Source: Macrostomum hystrix (lineage: Eukaryota > Platyhelminthes > Macrostomidae). Taken from it: DNA of 64,000 nt. The stretch is taken from positions 496,001-560,000 of the forward strand of contig CATNEN010000025.1 in NCBI GenBank assembly GCA_950097015.1. Reading direction: 5' to 3'. The position numbers and the translations under genes are program-made. The notes beneath the pieces are model-generated. The model was not told the origin of the DNA and searched no databases. It saw only the letters and a list, made by a program, of their open reading frames with translations. Shown here in pieces: positions 23,257 through 35,593 of the stretch (position 1 is the stretch's first letter; each line of letters starts with the position of its first letter).

Positions 23257-24092
23257 CTGAAAGGCCCGATAGTGGTTTCAGCTGCAACTCCACCTTTAAT
23301 AGGTGCTGCTACGCTTTCTGTGTACGAGAGTTGGGTCTTTTTATTACAGGACTATATACAATGCACATTTCAACTAACCCTTATCAGCCATTTGATAGCG
23401 GAGCTTGCAAGTTAACGCATTGCATTTACTGTCAGTTGAAACTACGAGTACTTGAGATATCAAACTGATTTGAGCGCACGCGCACAAATACTGCACAATG
23501 CGAAAGTGCACGAATAGAATTAGTGCAGTAAGTCAGCAGCAGGTAATTACATATTATCTATTGTAGAGAATGATCGCACAATTGTTGTTTAAGCTTGTCA
23601 TTGCCAGCATTCCAGTGAACGCGATTCCTATACTTCGTTCGTTCGTAGATATTTTTATCTCAGCATCAATCGAATTGGCGATGACTTTGAAGTCCTGACC
23701 CCGAAGTCGGCCTGTCTACACATGATTGTTTGCTGGTACTATAGTGGCATGTAGTCAAAACGTTCCATCAACGGTTTTGACGGAATAAAACATGTACAAA
23801 ACGAAAAAGTGGGCATTAGGGACCAATGAGCAACCCGAGTCGTTTTAGGCTCGCTTTTAGTAGATAATTATCTCTATAGTCTATGGACGAGATAATCTAC
23901 AAGAGATGCCGAGATTACTTTGTACAATACTATAATACGCCCTTTTGTGGGCAGTCTTTATCCTCTACTTTAGATGTTCTTAATTTTGCAAGTCAGGAAA
24001 AATCGACATTGGAGTGCTTAAAGCACTTGAGCTTTCACTTTCAAGTCACTTGAGGGACTTGAGAGACATTTACCAAGATCTGGCTTTGTGGG
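23257..24092. other. Gap upstream of the PRR5-like gene
   Basis: AT-rich sequence without supportable features. The PRR5-like promoter would lie here if the gene is not trans-spliced from further away. Confidence 0.3.
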
Positions 24093-24402
24093 CACTGGAA
24101 CATCATTAGGTGACAGTAGACCCGCAGCCAGCGAGGACACAATTCTGCCCATTTCGCTGACTCCTGAGCACACACTCACACAGGTGTGTACATCTGCCCT
24201 GACTTTTTCATCGTCAGGCAGTGTACACTTTCACAGTGCCTTGGAGGTTGACTCTCAAGGGCTCTAAATTGCATGACAAGCCCTCAAGACTTCTCTCCGC
24301 GGCTGCGCCCTAAATAAGTGCGACCTCGCCGTGCAAACGAGCTCAGGGACCTTTGTGCGAGAGGTGAACGCGTTCACGCTCTGCCCCCCTCCACACCTAG
24401 CC
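24093..24402 (-). mobile_element. SINE copy, nearly full length
   Basis: Reverse-oriented copy. On the minus strand it reads the tRNA-like head (GGGCAGAGCGTGAACGCG, GGTCCCTGAGCTCG), the body (GCACTGTGAAAGTGTACACTG, AGGGCAGATGTACACACCTG) and the tail (GCTGGCTGCGGGTCTACTGTCAC). Confidence 0.75.
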
Positions 24403-25163
24403 TACGTTTGCTGATTTAGTACCGATGGACTGTTGGCTGTTCCCAAAAGTTAATTCCATGCAGTATTGCTGGCTGCAGATTTGACACCGAACAGCAGGCA
24501 AAGAATGCTGGGAGTGGGGCACGAACCTCAGGCCTTCTACAAGTGGGTGACCAGGTGGCAGCGGTCTATCGAGACAGCTGGATACTATTTTGGGAAGTAA
24601 ATGCGTGTTTTTGTTAAAATCGCGTGTTTTGTTAAAAAGATGTGCATAAACTCTTTGTTTAAACGTAACAGCTAACGTAGCTTCAGTTTATTAAAAAAAT
24701 AATGTTTACACCTTTGTTAAATACTCGTAGATTATTTATTTTTTCTTATAATTAGTAAAAACAAATAGTACCTTTTTACATACCAGCGTACGCCAAGAAA
24801 AACTCAAAATAGCAACATTTTACATAATATTATAATAGCTATAAGAATTCAATGCAAGGAAAAATAATAGTATCGGTTTGCATGACGAAAATTCATAACA
24901 AGTCTTGAAGTATCTTGCTTTAATTAGCATTTGACCAATTTGAAATATTAGTAACTACGAGAAAATTTCAAAGTAGTCAAGATCTGTATATCTTTGAAAA
25001 CCTGTTTGCTTATACTTTTAAAAAAATAAGGCGGTCTACTGTGGTATGAAAATTACAGAACAATCTGGAAAGCAAACAAAAAAATACAAGAGCCTCTAAA
25101 ATAACTCACCTTCCACGTCTTGCTCAAAAGCTTGTGAAGCTTGACATTGTGACGGAGCATTAG
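24403..25163. other. AT-rich gap, 3' flank of the CUB-lectin gene
   Basis: No gene seen. Probably the 3' UTR and flank of the minus-strand gene that ends at 25164. Confidence 0.35.
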
Positions 25164-27214
25164 CTAAGCCCGTGTGAATATAGCAACAAAGAAGCCTCGA
25201 GACCGGCTATCTGAGTCTATCGGCTGGTAGGCATCGCTAATCATTGAGCCAGTTCTTCTGAATCGATAGCGTCGCAGACAACAGAACAGGACTACTAGAA
25301 GCAGAATGCAGAACGGGATGAGTGCCAGCAGTGTCAGCAGAGGGAACTTTGACGCTGTTTCGCGCGACGGAACCTGGAAGAATACGTCCGTGCCACCTCT
25401 CGGCATTGCGCAGACGTAATGATGCAAGCTTAAATTGCGGTCCATAAAGAGAAAGGGTTTCACTGTCAGCCATAGGTACGCGAAGTGCTTATTTTCGCTG
25501 CAACCGCTAGTTGACCAGGCCTCGTCTGGGTCACATCGGATCCACTCAGCGGAATCACTGCAACGTCATGTAAGAAAATAAATTCTTACTTCGTTTTTTT
25601 CAAAGCCAGAATATGATTAGACCTATTCCTATTGGACCTACACCCATGCCAAATGTTATCAATTGTTTAAAGCCGTTCATTAGAAACTGTAAATATATAA
25701 CATACAAGTTCATAAATTGGCAGTTGTAGCATCGATATCTAAATTGATGGCAAATACATTTCTAAAGATTAAAAGGGAAACCACTGAAGCTCTAGCAAAG
25801 TACATTGTCATATAGCCTAGCTAACAATTGAGTCAAAATAATGGAGATTTTACCATAGACAATTAACAGTCAGAGAGCAATAATTCTTGTCGAATCAACA
25901 GGACGCAATAATGCTACTGTCTATGGCAGAGTCCCCCCACTGTTGGCTAGTCAATTTGATAGGAACACGCGGCTTGGGCGTACAACAACGCCATAGACAC
26001 TCGTGCGCGTCCTAGGCGTTGATGCACTTGCAAGACCGTGCACTACAGAGATTTATTTCCATTATGAAGATATCGATAATAAGAAACCAGCAGCCCTTGA
26101 GCTCAAGCTGCCAACAAAAGGAAAGTTTTTTTCCATTGCAATTATAATACCATTGCGCATATGTTTCTCCTTCGCTTGACATTATTCGCCCCTGTTCAGT
26201 GAGTTCAGGGTTTGGATGAAGTGGATGGGAGAGCGGAAACATCATGGACGTCGGACTCCTTGCATCGATTTGGAGGTTTATGGGTTTGTGCCCAATTTAC
26301 GCCTAAGAGTTCCAACCCCCAAGGCGCAGTGAGAACGTCAAGTCAGATGTACACACATCTGTGAGTGTGTGCCTGGACGTGCTCAGGGGTCAGCGGAATA
26401 GACATAATGTCTATCGCCTCCTCACTGCAAATATTATTTTTACACTAGCGTCAGCCAAAAAAGCTCACACATGCAGCGGAGTGCCGTCCAGCCAGTACAG
26501 GCTGCCAGGACCTCGCGTTGTGTTGGCGGTGAGGCCAATCCAAACAGGGTGTCGGAATCGGATGCGCTCCGCCAGCTCCTTGACGCTCCGAATTCCAGCT
26601 GAGGACAGCAGTGACAGCGTCAGCAAATTCGACCGCATGCTGTTGCACATACCCTGGCAGATTCTGTAAGTGGATTTCTCTGTTAATATGTTGCTTGAGC
26701 TCGGACTGATGCAGATGCTGGCAATGCTATACCAGCCTGGGGGGCATCCAACGAATCTAGTGAATCTGGTCCATTTGCCGATCGTTGGGCTGTGTACAGA
26801 CTTTGTGAAATAGTTCACTGTTACAGAGCTGGTCCGAGTAACCGTGTTAAACTGTTCATATTTCAATGCGCTTTGCAGTAGAGTGCGATTGCCGTCGATA
26901 ATTGTCAGGGATTCTTCGATTGAATTGAAAAAGCTTCCCAATTGAATCATGTACATCGAGCCAGCCGTGTTGTTGGGATCACTAATAGTGAATTTGCAGT
27001 CCATGTCGGACTGTATGTATTTAGTGCCTTCGTACATGAGATTCAAATTGAATATTTCATCATGTATGACCACAGGTTTACCGGAGCGGTCACAGTAATA
27101 GTCTTTCGTTTCGCCAGAATTTTCTAAGCCAGAAATGCACGCGGCAAAGCTAGCTATCAATAGGACGTGTGCAGGACTATACTGCATCATCTTCTTTACA
27201 GTGATTGAAGACAT
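25164..27214 (-). CDS. CUB-like / C-type lectin domain type I membrane protein
   Basis: Two minus-strand exons, 27214-26469 and 25557-25164, join in phase (CTGCATGT/GTGAGC; GTTGCAG/T) and give 379 residues. Order: signal peptide (SPAHVLLIASFAACISG), a CUB-like region starting YYCDRSGK and containing MDCKFTISDP (only one of the usual two Cys pairs), then a C-type lectin fold: GCPPGWYSIASICIS, YRICQGMCNSM, PVWIGLTANT, LYWLDGTPLHV, and in exon 2 AEWIRCDP and LSLHHYVCAMPRG. A TM helix follows (FPLLTLLALIPFCILLLVVL) with a short basic tail. The usual EPN/QPD and WND calcium-sugar residues are not visible, so sugar binding is doubtful. Likely a surface recognition or adhesion protein, by inference. 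An acceptor (TTTTTTTCAG) ends 16 nt before the ATG. Confidence 0.7.
25558..26468 (-). other. Intron of the CUB-lectin gene
   Basis: 911-bp intron splitting the C-type lectin domain after GTPLHV. It contains a SINE fragment near its donor end and otherwise AT-rich sequence. Confidence 0.65.
26290..26440 (+). mobile_element. SINE fragment
   Basis: GTGCCCAATTTACGCC, then CCAACCCCCAAGGCGCAGTGAGAACGTCAAGTCAG-type body (starting near 26314), CAGATGTACACACATCTGTG, GTGTGCCTGG, GTGCTCAGGGGTCAGCGGAA and ATCGCCTCCTCACTG. Antisense to the lectin gene. Confidence 0.65.
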
Positions 27215-27613
27215 TTTCCCTTGGGCAACTCTGAAAAAAAGTTGTTATAAGAAATTTCGGTTAATAAAGTTGCTTGTTTAGCAATTATTAATAATTACCT
27301 GCTACTGGACTATAGCATAAGAAAAATAAATTCCTTTTCTGCTATTTACAGATCTACACAATGTGCAATAACGCATCATTTCAACAAAACTTATTCATTT
27401 GGAACAACAGCTAACTAATTGACGCAGAGATGTCTGGGCAGTCTGAATGGACCAGTTTCATTGGAAGAGCGCTGCGATATACAGCCCGCGAGGTGCGAGT
27501 GCTGACGTCCATGCTAAATGTTATTTATTTGTTTCTTTATGTAATAATATGATTTTTATGGTGATAGATGTAGTACAATGAGCCGATATATAGAAAGTCG
27601 TGGCCATAGACAT

Positions 27614-28049
27614 TCAATGCGTGCAATAATCGTCCTTAGTCCATATGAAGTCACCAAGACACTCCTTCTCTGTAATGATGTTGAATGCCCGATTTCTTAA
27701 AAAAGCGAGAGACCTGCTCGAATGCATAGCAAGCTCGCTGGCGAGTATAAACCTCCCTTGACCTTCTTCAAAGTCCCATAGAAAAGGCGTAGCACATACG
27801 CCGGCGCAGAGCGTGTTGTCAGCTTTAATGGATCCCCTTTCAGACGCTCTAATGAGCTCCTCTGGTAATAATACAGGAACTGGCAATGCAACATTCCTTA
27901 TCCAACTCGTCAACCAACTGATCAAAATACTCGAGAGAAAGTGCTTCAGCAGCTTTCTCAAAGTCGAAATCATCCATGTACTTCTCGATCTCGGCGCCAG
28001 TAAGTCCGTTTATCATTCCGCCAGGTAACGAAGAGAAGACCTTTCTCAT
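27614..28049 (-). pseudogene. Unrecognised ORF pair, possibly a frameshifted gene
   Basis: On the minus strand an ATG at 28049 (in-frame TGA just upstream) opens 66 codons with plausible composition (GLTGAEIEKYMDDFDFEKAA, SLEYFDQLVDELDKECC), then stops at 27849. From about 27890 another frame continues for about 90 codons (PEELIRASERGSIKADNTLC, WDFEEGQGRFILASELA) to a TGA at 27614. The frames switch within about 40 bases and no normal-sized intron fits between them. This suggests a one-frame shift, either a decayed gene or a sequencing indel. No family was recognised. Confidence 0.3.
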
Positions 28050-31000
28050 TTCCTTAGCTCACTACATGTATCTATATAGCACTGTTTTGTAGGACACAGT
28101 CGATGGTAGTCTGGTAAAAATAAAAAAGCTAGTCATAAGACCTTTAGTTCATACCAAAGACATAATTGTGAAAAAAAAATACTAGTCATGTGGGGTCTCC
28201 GCCTCCACACCCCCGGAACGCGGCACTGAACACTACAATAGACAAAACGATATTAAATCAAAAAGAACTTAAGGACGGCATTGATTCACGGACAGAAAAA
28301 CAATGTAACTAAACCACGGCTGGGAGTGTAGCAACGCTCTTAAGTTAAGAGCTCTCGTGTTTAGAGGGTTGCTACATTCATATGTAGTATTTAGAAAATT
28401 AAGACTCCTACTGTAAAATATATAACAATCACTTAGTCACATATATTACTCACCTGGTTGCAACAGAGCTTATTAGAAAGTTAACTACAGAGCAAATTCG
28501 AACTTGAACAAGTTTTTGATTACGGATAAGAACCACAGATTTGTTAGTAAGTCAATGTACTATAAGCAAAAGCAATGTGATTTATGAAACTGAAGTTTTC
28601 GAGAGAATATAGAGATGATAAACTTACTTGGTACCTTATTACACGAGGCTGTCTGTGTCGGCTCTACCTTATATATTCTCACTGCCTTCCTAATAAAGTG
28701 TACCTATAGTTTCGGCTTCGGACCATTAAAATATGCAGACACAATACACAATACAGGCCTCTCTTGTGTCCGCTTGTACATATCACTCAACACGTCATAG
28801 GTGTACAAGCCTAACTATTATCAGAGAAGACTTGTACCTTTACCAAGCAGACAAAAAAATACATAATGGAACAACACTTTGGAATGCACGCTGCGCAAAA
28901 GCTCAATATTGTTGTCGTTTTCGTTTTGTGTGAATCGACTGTCGCCGGATGATGCCGACCGCCACTGTACTGCAAATGAGGGCTCCAATGAGCATATTAG
29001 GCAGGTTTTTGCTTCTTTAAGGCCTAACTGACAATGCTTGCCTTTCTTGTCAATTCAGGCTGTGTAGTTGGGTTAAAGTTTTCCCCCGAATGACGAGTTT
29101 CGCTTGCAGAACCTTTGAGAACTTGGAAACAGTTAGACAGAAGGAAAATATATATTCAACTTAAAATAAGTAAAATTCGGGACAAACTATATACTTTATC
29201 CAATTTGAAGTTAACGAAAGCGATTCAATGCAATTTTGTCGCCAAAAGAATCGCCTACGCGTTCCACATTGCCATGCATTAGAATATATATCTTGTTGAT
29301 TGAAAAAATCACCAGAACTAAAGAAAGTAGGCAAACAAACTATTTATGAAATAGGATCAGGAGAATAACCTTGCCAGTGTATCAGGAAAATCTGACAATT
29401 TTTGCCATTCTTGCAAGTAATGCCTCTAGATTACACACTAAAACCATCACAACTTTGTCAATTCATCCATGCTTAGCATCTATGTAGCCTAAGAATCCTT
29501 ACCATGAAGTTTATAAGTAAAATTAGATTTTTGCTGCTAATTAATCATGCTAATTCTGAAGCACCTAGTTACCCATCCCAAAATCTTACCTTAAATTTAA
29601 ATTACATAAATTGAATGAATTGCTCATTATCTAAGCACTGAATATTCGAAATTTTGATTAACTAATAATAGACAATTAGTAAGGAAGTTTCAGTTAAAAA
29701 CAAACGTGTAACTGGTGAGAATTTTTTTAAGGATGCACCATTCTGTACCAAGCACTCAGTGAAGCAATCAGTAGGTAAACACAAAATTACCGATAAACGC
29801 TTTAACAATATTATGAGAAGCAATTAAAAAAGCAAAACAAGAATCAGTTTGGACCAGATTGAGGGTCAGGTATGACGATCGAGGGGTCGGCAGCAGCAGC
29901 AAATATCAGAACGAAAAGTTGCGTAAGGTAGACTGTAAGCCGGAAAAAAACCTTTTAGGGAAGAAAAATCACGCAAACAAGAGTTACAAGTATTGGCAGA
30001 AAGTTAAATAAAACTAGCATTGCAGTGTGCTCCGGTTTAACTAATTAATCTAATTCAGACTTCTCACTTTTAAAAGTGTAATCTGCTACAACTTTATTGC
30101 AATCGAGTGCAGAAGACCAGAAAATGATTAATAAAATCTATATCAAACTAATTAATGACAAATCAGTGAATAAATAGATTGATAAAAATTAACATTTAGA
30201 GTGAAAATCTTAGAAGTCAGGAGCAGCAGCAGCAGCCAGGTAAGCATTAAGGTTAGTGGCACATATATAGGCTAAGATAAGACCTGATCAGATTCAACTT
30301 AGATACTAGACTGACGAAATTCGCAACTCAATATCTATAATGATTTTAGGAGGATTAGCAAATTATATTCGGTGGATCATTTAATCACAGAAACTTTTTG
30401 AGTTAATCTTAGGTTATATCTGGTTAACCTAACCAGAGTTGGGAAAGCCAGTCAAATAACACAGATGGGAGGAAAAAAAACTCCAACATACACCTTAACA
30501 ACTGTAGCAGAACAGAAGCCCAAGTTGCAGAAAAATGAAAGCAAATTAGGGAATGGAAGAGCACATGTTAAGGACCTGGAAATAAAGATTGCATCAGAAA
30601 ATTTCTCTACTTAACATAATCACAATCAAAGTAAATCAATAAATTATAGGCTATAGATCTTAAATTTTATTTAAATAGCTATTATATTAGCAGTGAAAGT
30701 AAAACAAAAGTTTTGCAAGTAAAGTAAGCCAAGAAAAGTCAGTTAATTTGAAATTGCTAATTATCTCTTCAAAAAGACAATAATCGAATTCTTAAAACTC
30801 TTAGAGTCCGGTAAATGTTCTGTGCCAATTCATACAGACACTTAAAATAAATAAACAAAATCAAGAAAAAAAGTAATAGGGGTCAGACCTTACCGCCACC
30901 AAGTAATGCAAAAATATAAAAGTAGATATATAAGAACTGCCACTTGAACGTTACAATGGAGAATTTAGGTAGGGAGTGACTGATAGGGATATCAGAAAGT

Positions 31001-31069
31001 CTATATTTGTCTTTCATCAGTTTTGAGTTCTCTTTGATTGCCTATGCCGTCACAATGAGATCAGGCCAA
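28050..31069. other. AT-rich gap of 3.0 kb
   Basis: No supportable gene. It holds a small nested palindrome (28327-28376). Its right part probably contains the 3' UTR of the metadherin-like gene. Confidence 0.35.
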
Positions 31070-34007
31070 TCAATTCTCGCGTCTAGGACGACGTTTCTTC
31101 GAGCTGGGCGCGTCAACCCACGCAGCGGCTGAGTCGGACCCCGGGACTGCGGCCGTCGCGGCAGCTGGCGGAGCGTCGACCGCACCAATCAGGGCGACTG
31201 CAGCAGTCGGCTTCTCCTCCTGCTTCTTGGTCTTCTTTAATTTCTTCTTGGCCGAGCCGGAGGTCTGGCTAGTAGCGCCTACATCGACAACAATGTCGTC
31301 GTTTTCGTCGGCTACCTCGGCTAGGGAGGCCGCAGCCGCCGCAGGCGGTTCCGAATGCTGAGACACGGGCGGCGATAGAGAGGCCGAACTGGCACTAGAC
31401 GGCGGCGAGAAGTCGGCGAGTACAAACCCGTCTACTTCAATCTGCTGCTTGCGCTGCTTTCGACTCTTCTTTGGCGTCGACTGAGCCGCTGTGGTAGTCG
31501 GTGGCGACGTGGACACCTCGATGAAACTAGTGCCCATACCGGAGTCGTTGGCACTAATGTCAGCCGAATCTTGCTTGGCAGAAGACGTGGTCTTTGCTGC
31601 CTCTTGTGACTTCGGCTCGGCTTTTGGTGACTCTTTCTTATGCTTAGTCTCCTTTGGCTCTTCCTTATTCTTTAACTCTTTCTTCTTTGGCTCCTCATTC
31701 TTTGCCTCCTCCTCCTTCTTTGCCTCCTCTTTCTTCTTTGGCTCCTCCTTCTTTGACTCCTCTTTCTTCTTTGGCTCTTTCTTCTTTGGCTCCTCTTTCT
31801 TTGGCTCCTCTTTCTTTGGCTCCTCCTTCTTTGACTCCTCTTTCTTCTTTGGCTCCTCCTTCTTTGGCTCCTCTTTCTTTGGCTCCTTCTTTGGCTCTTT
31901 CTTCTTTGGCTCCTCCTTCTTTGACTCCTCTTTCTTCTTTGGCTCCTCCTTCTTTGTCTCCTCTTTCTTTGGCTCCTCCTTCTTTGGCTCTTTCTTTTTT
32001 GGCTCCTCCTTCTTTGGCTCGTCTTTCCTTGACTCCTCCTTCTTTGGCTCCTCCTTTTTCAGTTCTTTTTTCTTAAGCTCTTCAAGCTGTTTCTGGTCTT
32101 CTTTCTTCTTAGGGTCTCCCTTGTTCTCTTCAGCAGTCTTGTTCTTTGCATCGGCCTCCTTCTTGGCCTTCTTAGATTCCTCCTGTTTTACGGCCTTCTT
32201 CTTGCCACCGGTCGTCACTTCGAACCAGTCGCCAACTCCATCAGCCGAACCGCTAGCGCCGGCAGTTGCTGGTGGAGCGCGATGAGCGACCGCAGCGCTG
32301 ACCTTCACACTCACAGGCTCTGAGGCAGTCTGCAAAATCAATGGTTGCTCAATTGAACTCAACTGAGTCATTAAATTCTTTAAAAAAGATTTTATGGACT
32401 TTAATTTTAATCAAATGGCTATTTAAATCATATAGCAAATGTATACACACCACAGCAGCTGATACTGGGGCTGCATTGCCCTGCTGCTGACCCTTGACTT
32501 TAGCAGGTCCAGCTGAACCAGGCTGCTTTGTCTACAATTGGAAAACAATGAGTTTAATTTAGAAGTGGTTTTATTACTAATACAATTCTTATTGGTCTAG
32601 TAAATATGCTACATAGCATTAATAAAAAGCAGCTAGTAATAGTCATAGTAATAGCAACTCTGCATTATCTAATAAAAATAAGGATGAATTTGAGAATTTG
32701 AAGTTTCTGAACTTTTAGAATAGAATAGAATTAGAATAGAATAGAATAGAATAGAAAAGAATTAGAATACTTAAATTTTAATTGCTAATATTGCTACCAT
32801 AGTTTTAATTCCAGGCCATGATAATTAAAACCACATTATTATTGACCAAATTAAACTCTGGTCTGAAACGTAAGCACTAAGCATTTATTATTATTAGTAA
32901 ATTCCTAAATTTTGCGCTTAATTGCCTAAAACAAGCCTCTTAGAATAAAAAAATCATGCTAAGTTTTAAAAAAATGGTTAATCTATAGTCTAGACTATAT
33001 TGATAAATATGATTTATGCCTATTTCATATCTGGTTAACAATGAGAGTAGCTAGCTAAATACTCTGTATTTAAACCAAAAAATCCATAAAATAGCAAAAC
33101 TAGACTAGCAATTCAAAATACTATATTTAGACTTAGGTAAACCTCTAGCTTAGTACATTTAATTGTTTTACAAAAGGTTATAGCATTCTTAGCTATTGTG
33201 AGTAAACACTTGAACTACTACAAGTTTGATGACATGACAAATGACATGGCAGTGCAGTGAAATGTCTATGGCCAAAACCAAGGAAAGAGAAAGTAGAAGA
33301 AGGGACAGGAAAGGCTAGGAAAGAAATATTATTTCATTTGTGCATTGTTAGGCTTAGGTATAGCTTGATAACTAGTGTTCTTTTGGCAATTTTTTTCTGG
33401 GTGACATACTATTAAGCCATTTGAGCCCACTTCTATGATATCTGAGTGGCTTACTGGTTGTTAGACATTTATATTTTTACTATAAAGAATATATTAAATC
33501 TGTCATTATAATATCAATTCGAATTAAATGGGTGTAACTAGAAGATTGCCTAGACTTCTTCTAGTATCCTACTAGTCCTAGCTATGTAAGTACCAGGCTA
33601 GATAGCTGAGTGACTTCGCTTGTGTTTACAATTCTGTTATGAAATAGGTTACAAAACATTAGATTGCCATTGTAATAATGGTAGCCAGCCAGCCAGGTGA
33701 TCACAAAGGTAAAGATCTATTCTAATATGTATATGTGCATCATGTTTTAATATCAACGTCTCTGTACCTTTGCTTCCTTTTGCTCCGACTGATTCACAGA
33801 AGACTTGGAACTTGTCTGCTGCTTTTTTTTCTTGATGAATGGGACAGCTTCGCCATCATCAAAAACATATTGGGGTTGGGGCTGCTTTGGCTTTCGAAAA
33901 AGAAAGAATATTACTCCAGTAAGGATCGCAATTGCCACAGATGGTAGACATAGCGAGCAAAGTACTTTATTTTCAAAGATACAACCAACGAGCGGCAAGT
34001 GTGTCAT
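31070..34007 (-). CDS. Metadherin/LYRIC-like Lys/Glu-rich membrane protein
   Basis: Three minus-strand exons, 34007-33768, 32531-32451 and 32329-31070, all phase 0 (AAAG/GTACAG; TTGTAG/ACAAAG; GCTGTG/GTGTGT; TTTGCAG/ACTGCC), give 526 residues. The N-terminus has one TM helix (LCLPSVAIAILTGVIFFLF) followed at once by a basic segment. A short motif GDWFEVTTGGKKKAVKQE follows, then about 150 residues of KKEEPKKEE-type repeat, then a Ser/Ala-rich region. The end, AAWVDAPSSKKRRPRREN, resembles the C-terminus of human metadherin (a Trp followed by a basic stretch ending KKARRET). Human metadherin also has an N-terminal TM, a W-containing KR-rich patch and similar length (582). The match rests on layout and two short motifs. 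A different ER or coiled-coil membrane protein is possible. An acceptor (CTTTTAG) ends 17 nt before the ATG. Confidence 0.5.
31640..32060. repeat. Coding Lys/Glu-rich repeat tract
   Basis: Irregular tandem TTCTTTGGCTCCTC (minus GAGGAGCCAAAGAA) units inside the metadherin-like third exon, encoding KEEPKK(E/K). Unit length varies in steps of three, and the frame is kept. Confidence 0.85.
32530..33770 (-). other. First intron of the metadherin-like gene
   Basis: AT-rich intron of about 1.2 kb. Near 32716-32762 is a short (TAGAA)n microsatellite. Nothing else was recognised. Confidence 0.55.
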
Positions 34008-34560
34008 TTTTTATGCTGACTTGACTAAAAGTTACGCTTAAATATTGCAACTGCAGTAATGGCAATAGATCTTGATGAGTGAACCAGGCCTACACGGTTA
34101 TTATGCGCCCAAAACGAACTCAAAATGGAAACAAAATATAAATATTAAAGCATTATTTTACTGAAATAAAAAACTATCAAACAGAACGATAACTTAACAG
34201 TTGTGCTATAAGTATTTATTTTAAGAGATTTGCTGATCTTGCAAGGTTTTTGAAATGACATTCGTAGAACAGGACGTATTGAAACAAAAATTGTATTGAA
34301 AAGTGATAAAAGAGTATTGTTATGATTCCCTTTCCGTAACACATCAAAACATGAAGTATGTCTAGCTATGCGGTTGACAATATTTTTGTGTATAAAATAA
34401 TAATACTTTGTGTTATGTAACCCGGTCAATTCGTTAATTAACATTGTTCGTGATTTAACGTTCCTAGTTATATGGTTAATTCGTGTGGAAATTAAATTGT
34501 GAAAAAATTTTAGCATTTTTTAAAGTGAAACTTTACAGAGTCACGTAAAAGATTCAATGT

Positions 34561-34619
34561 AAATTAATTCAAGGACTACTCAAGTAACGTATATATTTAA
34601 GTAGTCCTTGAATTAATTT
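34561..34619. repeat. Perfect 20-bp inverted repeat with 19-bp loop
   Basis: AAATTAATTCAAGGACTACT at 34561-34580 is exactly complemented by AGTAGTCCTTGAATTAATTT at 34600-34619. It could be a hairpin-forming element or the remnant of a tiny foldback transposon. Confidence 0.8.
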
Positions 34620-35476
34620 TGGCCAGGGTTCTGCCTAATTTAACTAAATATCTATAAGATTTAGGCTCTGGACCATTATAACTCCGTTCAAACAAAAACT
34701 AAAGTCCTTGGCAGTCAATAACGCGAATAAATGACCTACACGATTCCTTCTGAAATTTATAGATTTTTGTATCATAATATGGCTTGCGTCAGCATCTAGT
34801 TACTATTGACTCACTTTTCGGCTTTGGACGATTTTGGGTCTGGATCCACTTTTGTAGTTACCCAGTAAGGAATCGGCATTCGTTGCTTACACCACACGGC
34901 ACGGTGAAGATAATATTCTCGTTTTTTGTACGTAACTGTGTGTCTGATTATGATTCTTGTACTTCTGTAAGTAAGTATAATAGATAAGTATTATAGTATT
35001 ATCTAGGTTGCTTAAAGTTTATTTCTAATAATCGTCAAGTCAACAAATAGTAGCTATATAGCTCAGCCTCAAATTATAAGATAGAAGTGTCAGAGATCTA
35101 GTGATCTAGTGTCTTACAAAGTTATGCAGACAGCACCGTGAAAATAATGCGAAACTTATTTACACGGGTTGTGTACATTTTTTATAAGGCGAAAGTTAAT
35201 TATTTAATTATGAATTATGAAGAAATTTGAAACTAGCTCTTTGTTTTATAGCTGTCAATGCGCCCACGTACGGGTGTGCAGTGCAAATAATAGTATATTT
35301 CTATCGTAAAATTTTTCTAGATTTCTTTATTATTTTTCACTAAGATGCATGCACATTTACACTGTACTATACCATACTACTCGTATTTTCTTTTAACTGC
35401 ATACGCTGTTTAAAAGTACACTAGAAAATAACTGTATAAACTCGGATTTTCAAAAAGATCATCGGTTTTAACGTAC

Positions 35477-35482
35477 TTTATT
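35477..35482 (-). promoter_or_regulatory. Candidate polyadenylation signal of the four-TM gene
   Basis: AATAAA on the minus strand, about 110 nt downstream of the stop codon at 35594. Confidence 0.4.
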
Positions 35483-35593
35483 ATAAAATGTTGTTAATTC
35501 TTGAGAACTTAGCATTTAATTATATATCGGAAACAAAAAGCACAGAAACTAGCACAAGAAAAATACAACTACAAAAACTTCTAGAACCAGTTT

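Larger units (their letters stand above)
34025..35593. other. AT-rich gap with a perfect hairpin
   Basis: No gene supported. It contains a 20-bp perfect inverted repeat at 34561-34619, listed separately. Confidence 0.35.
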
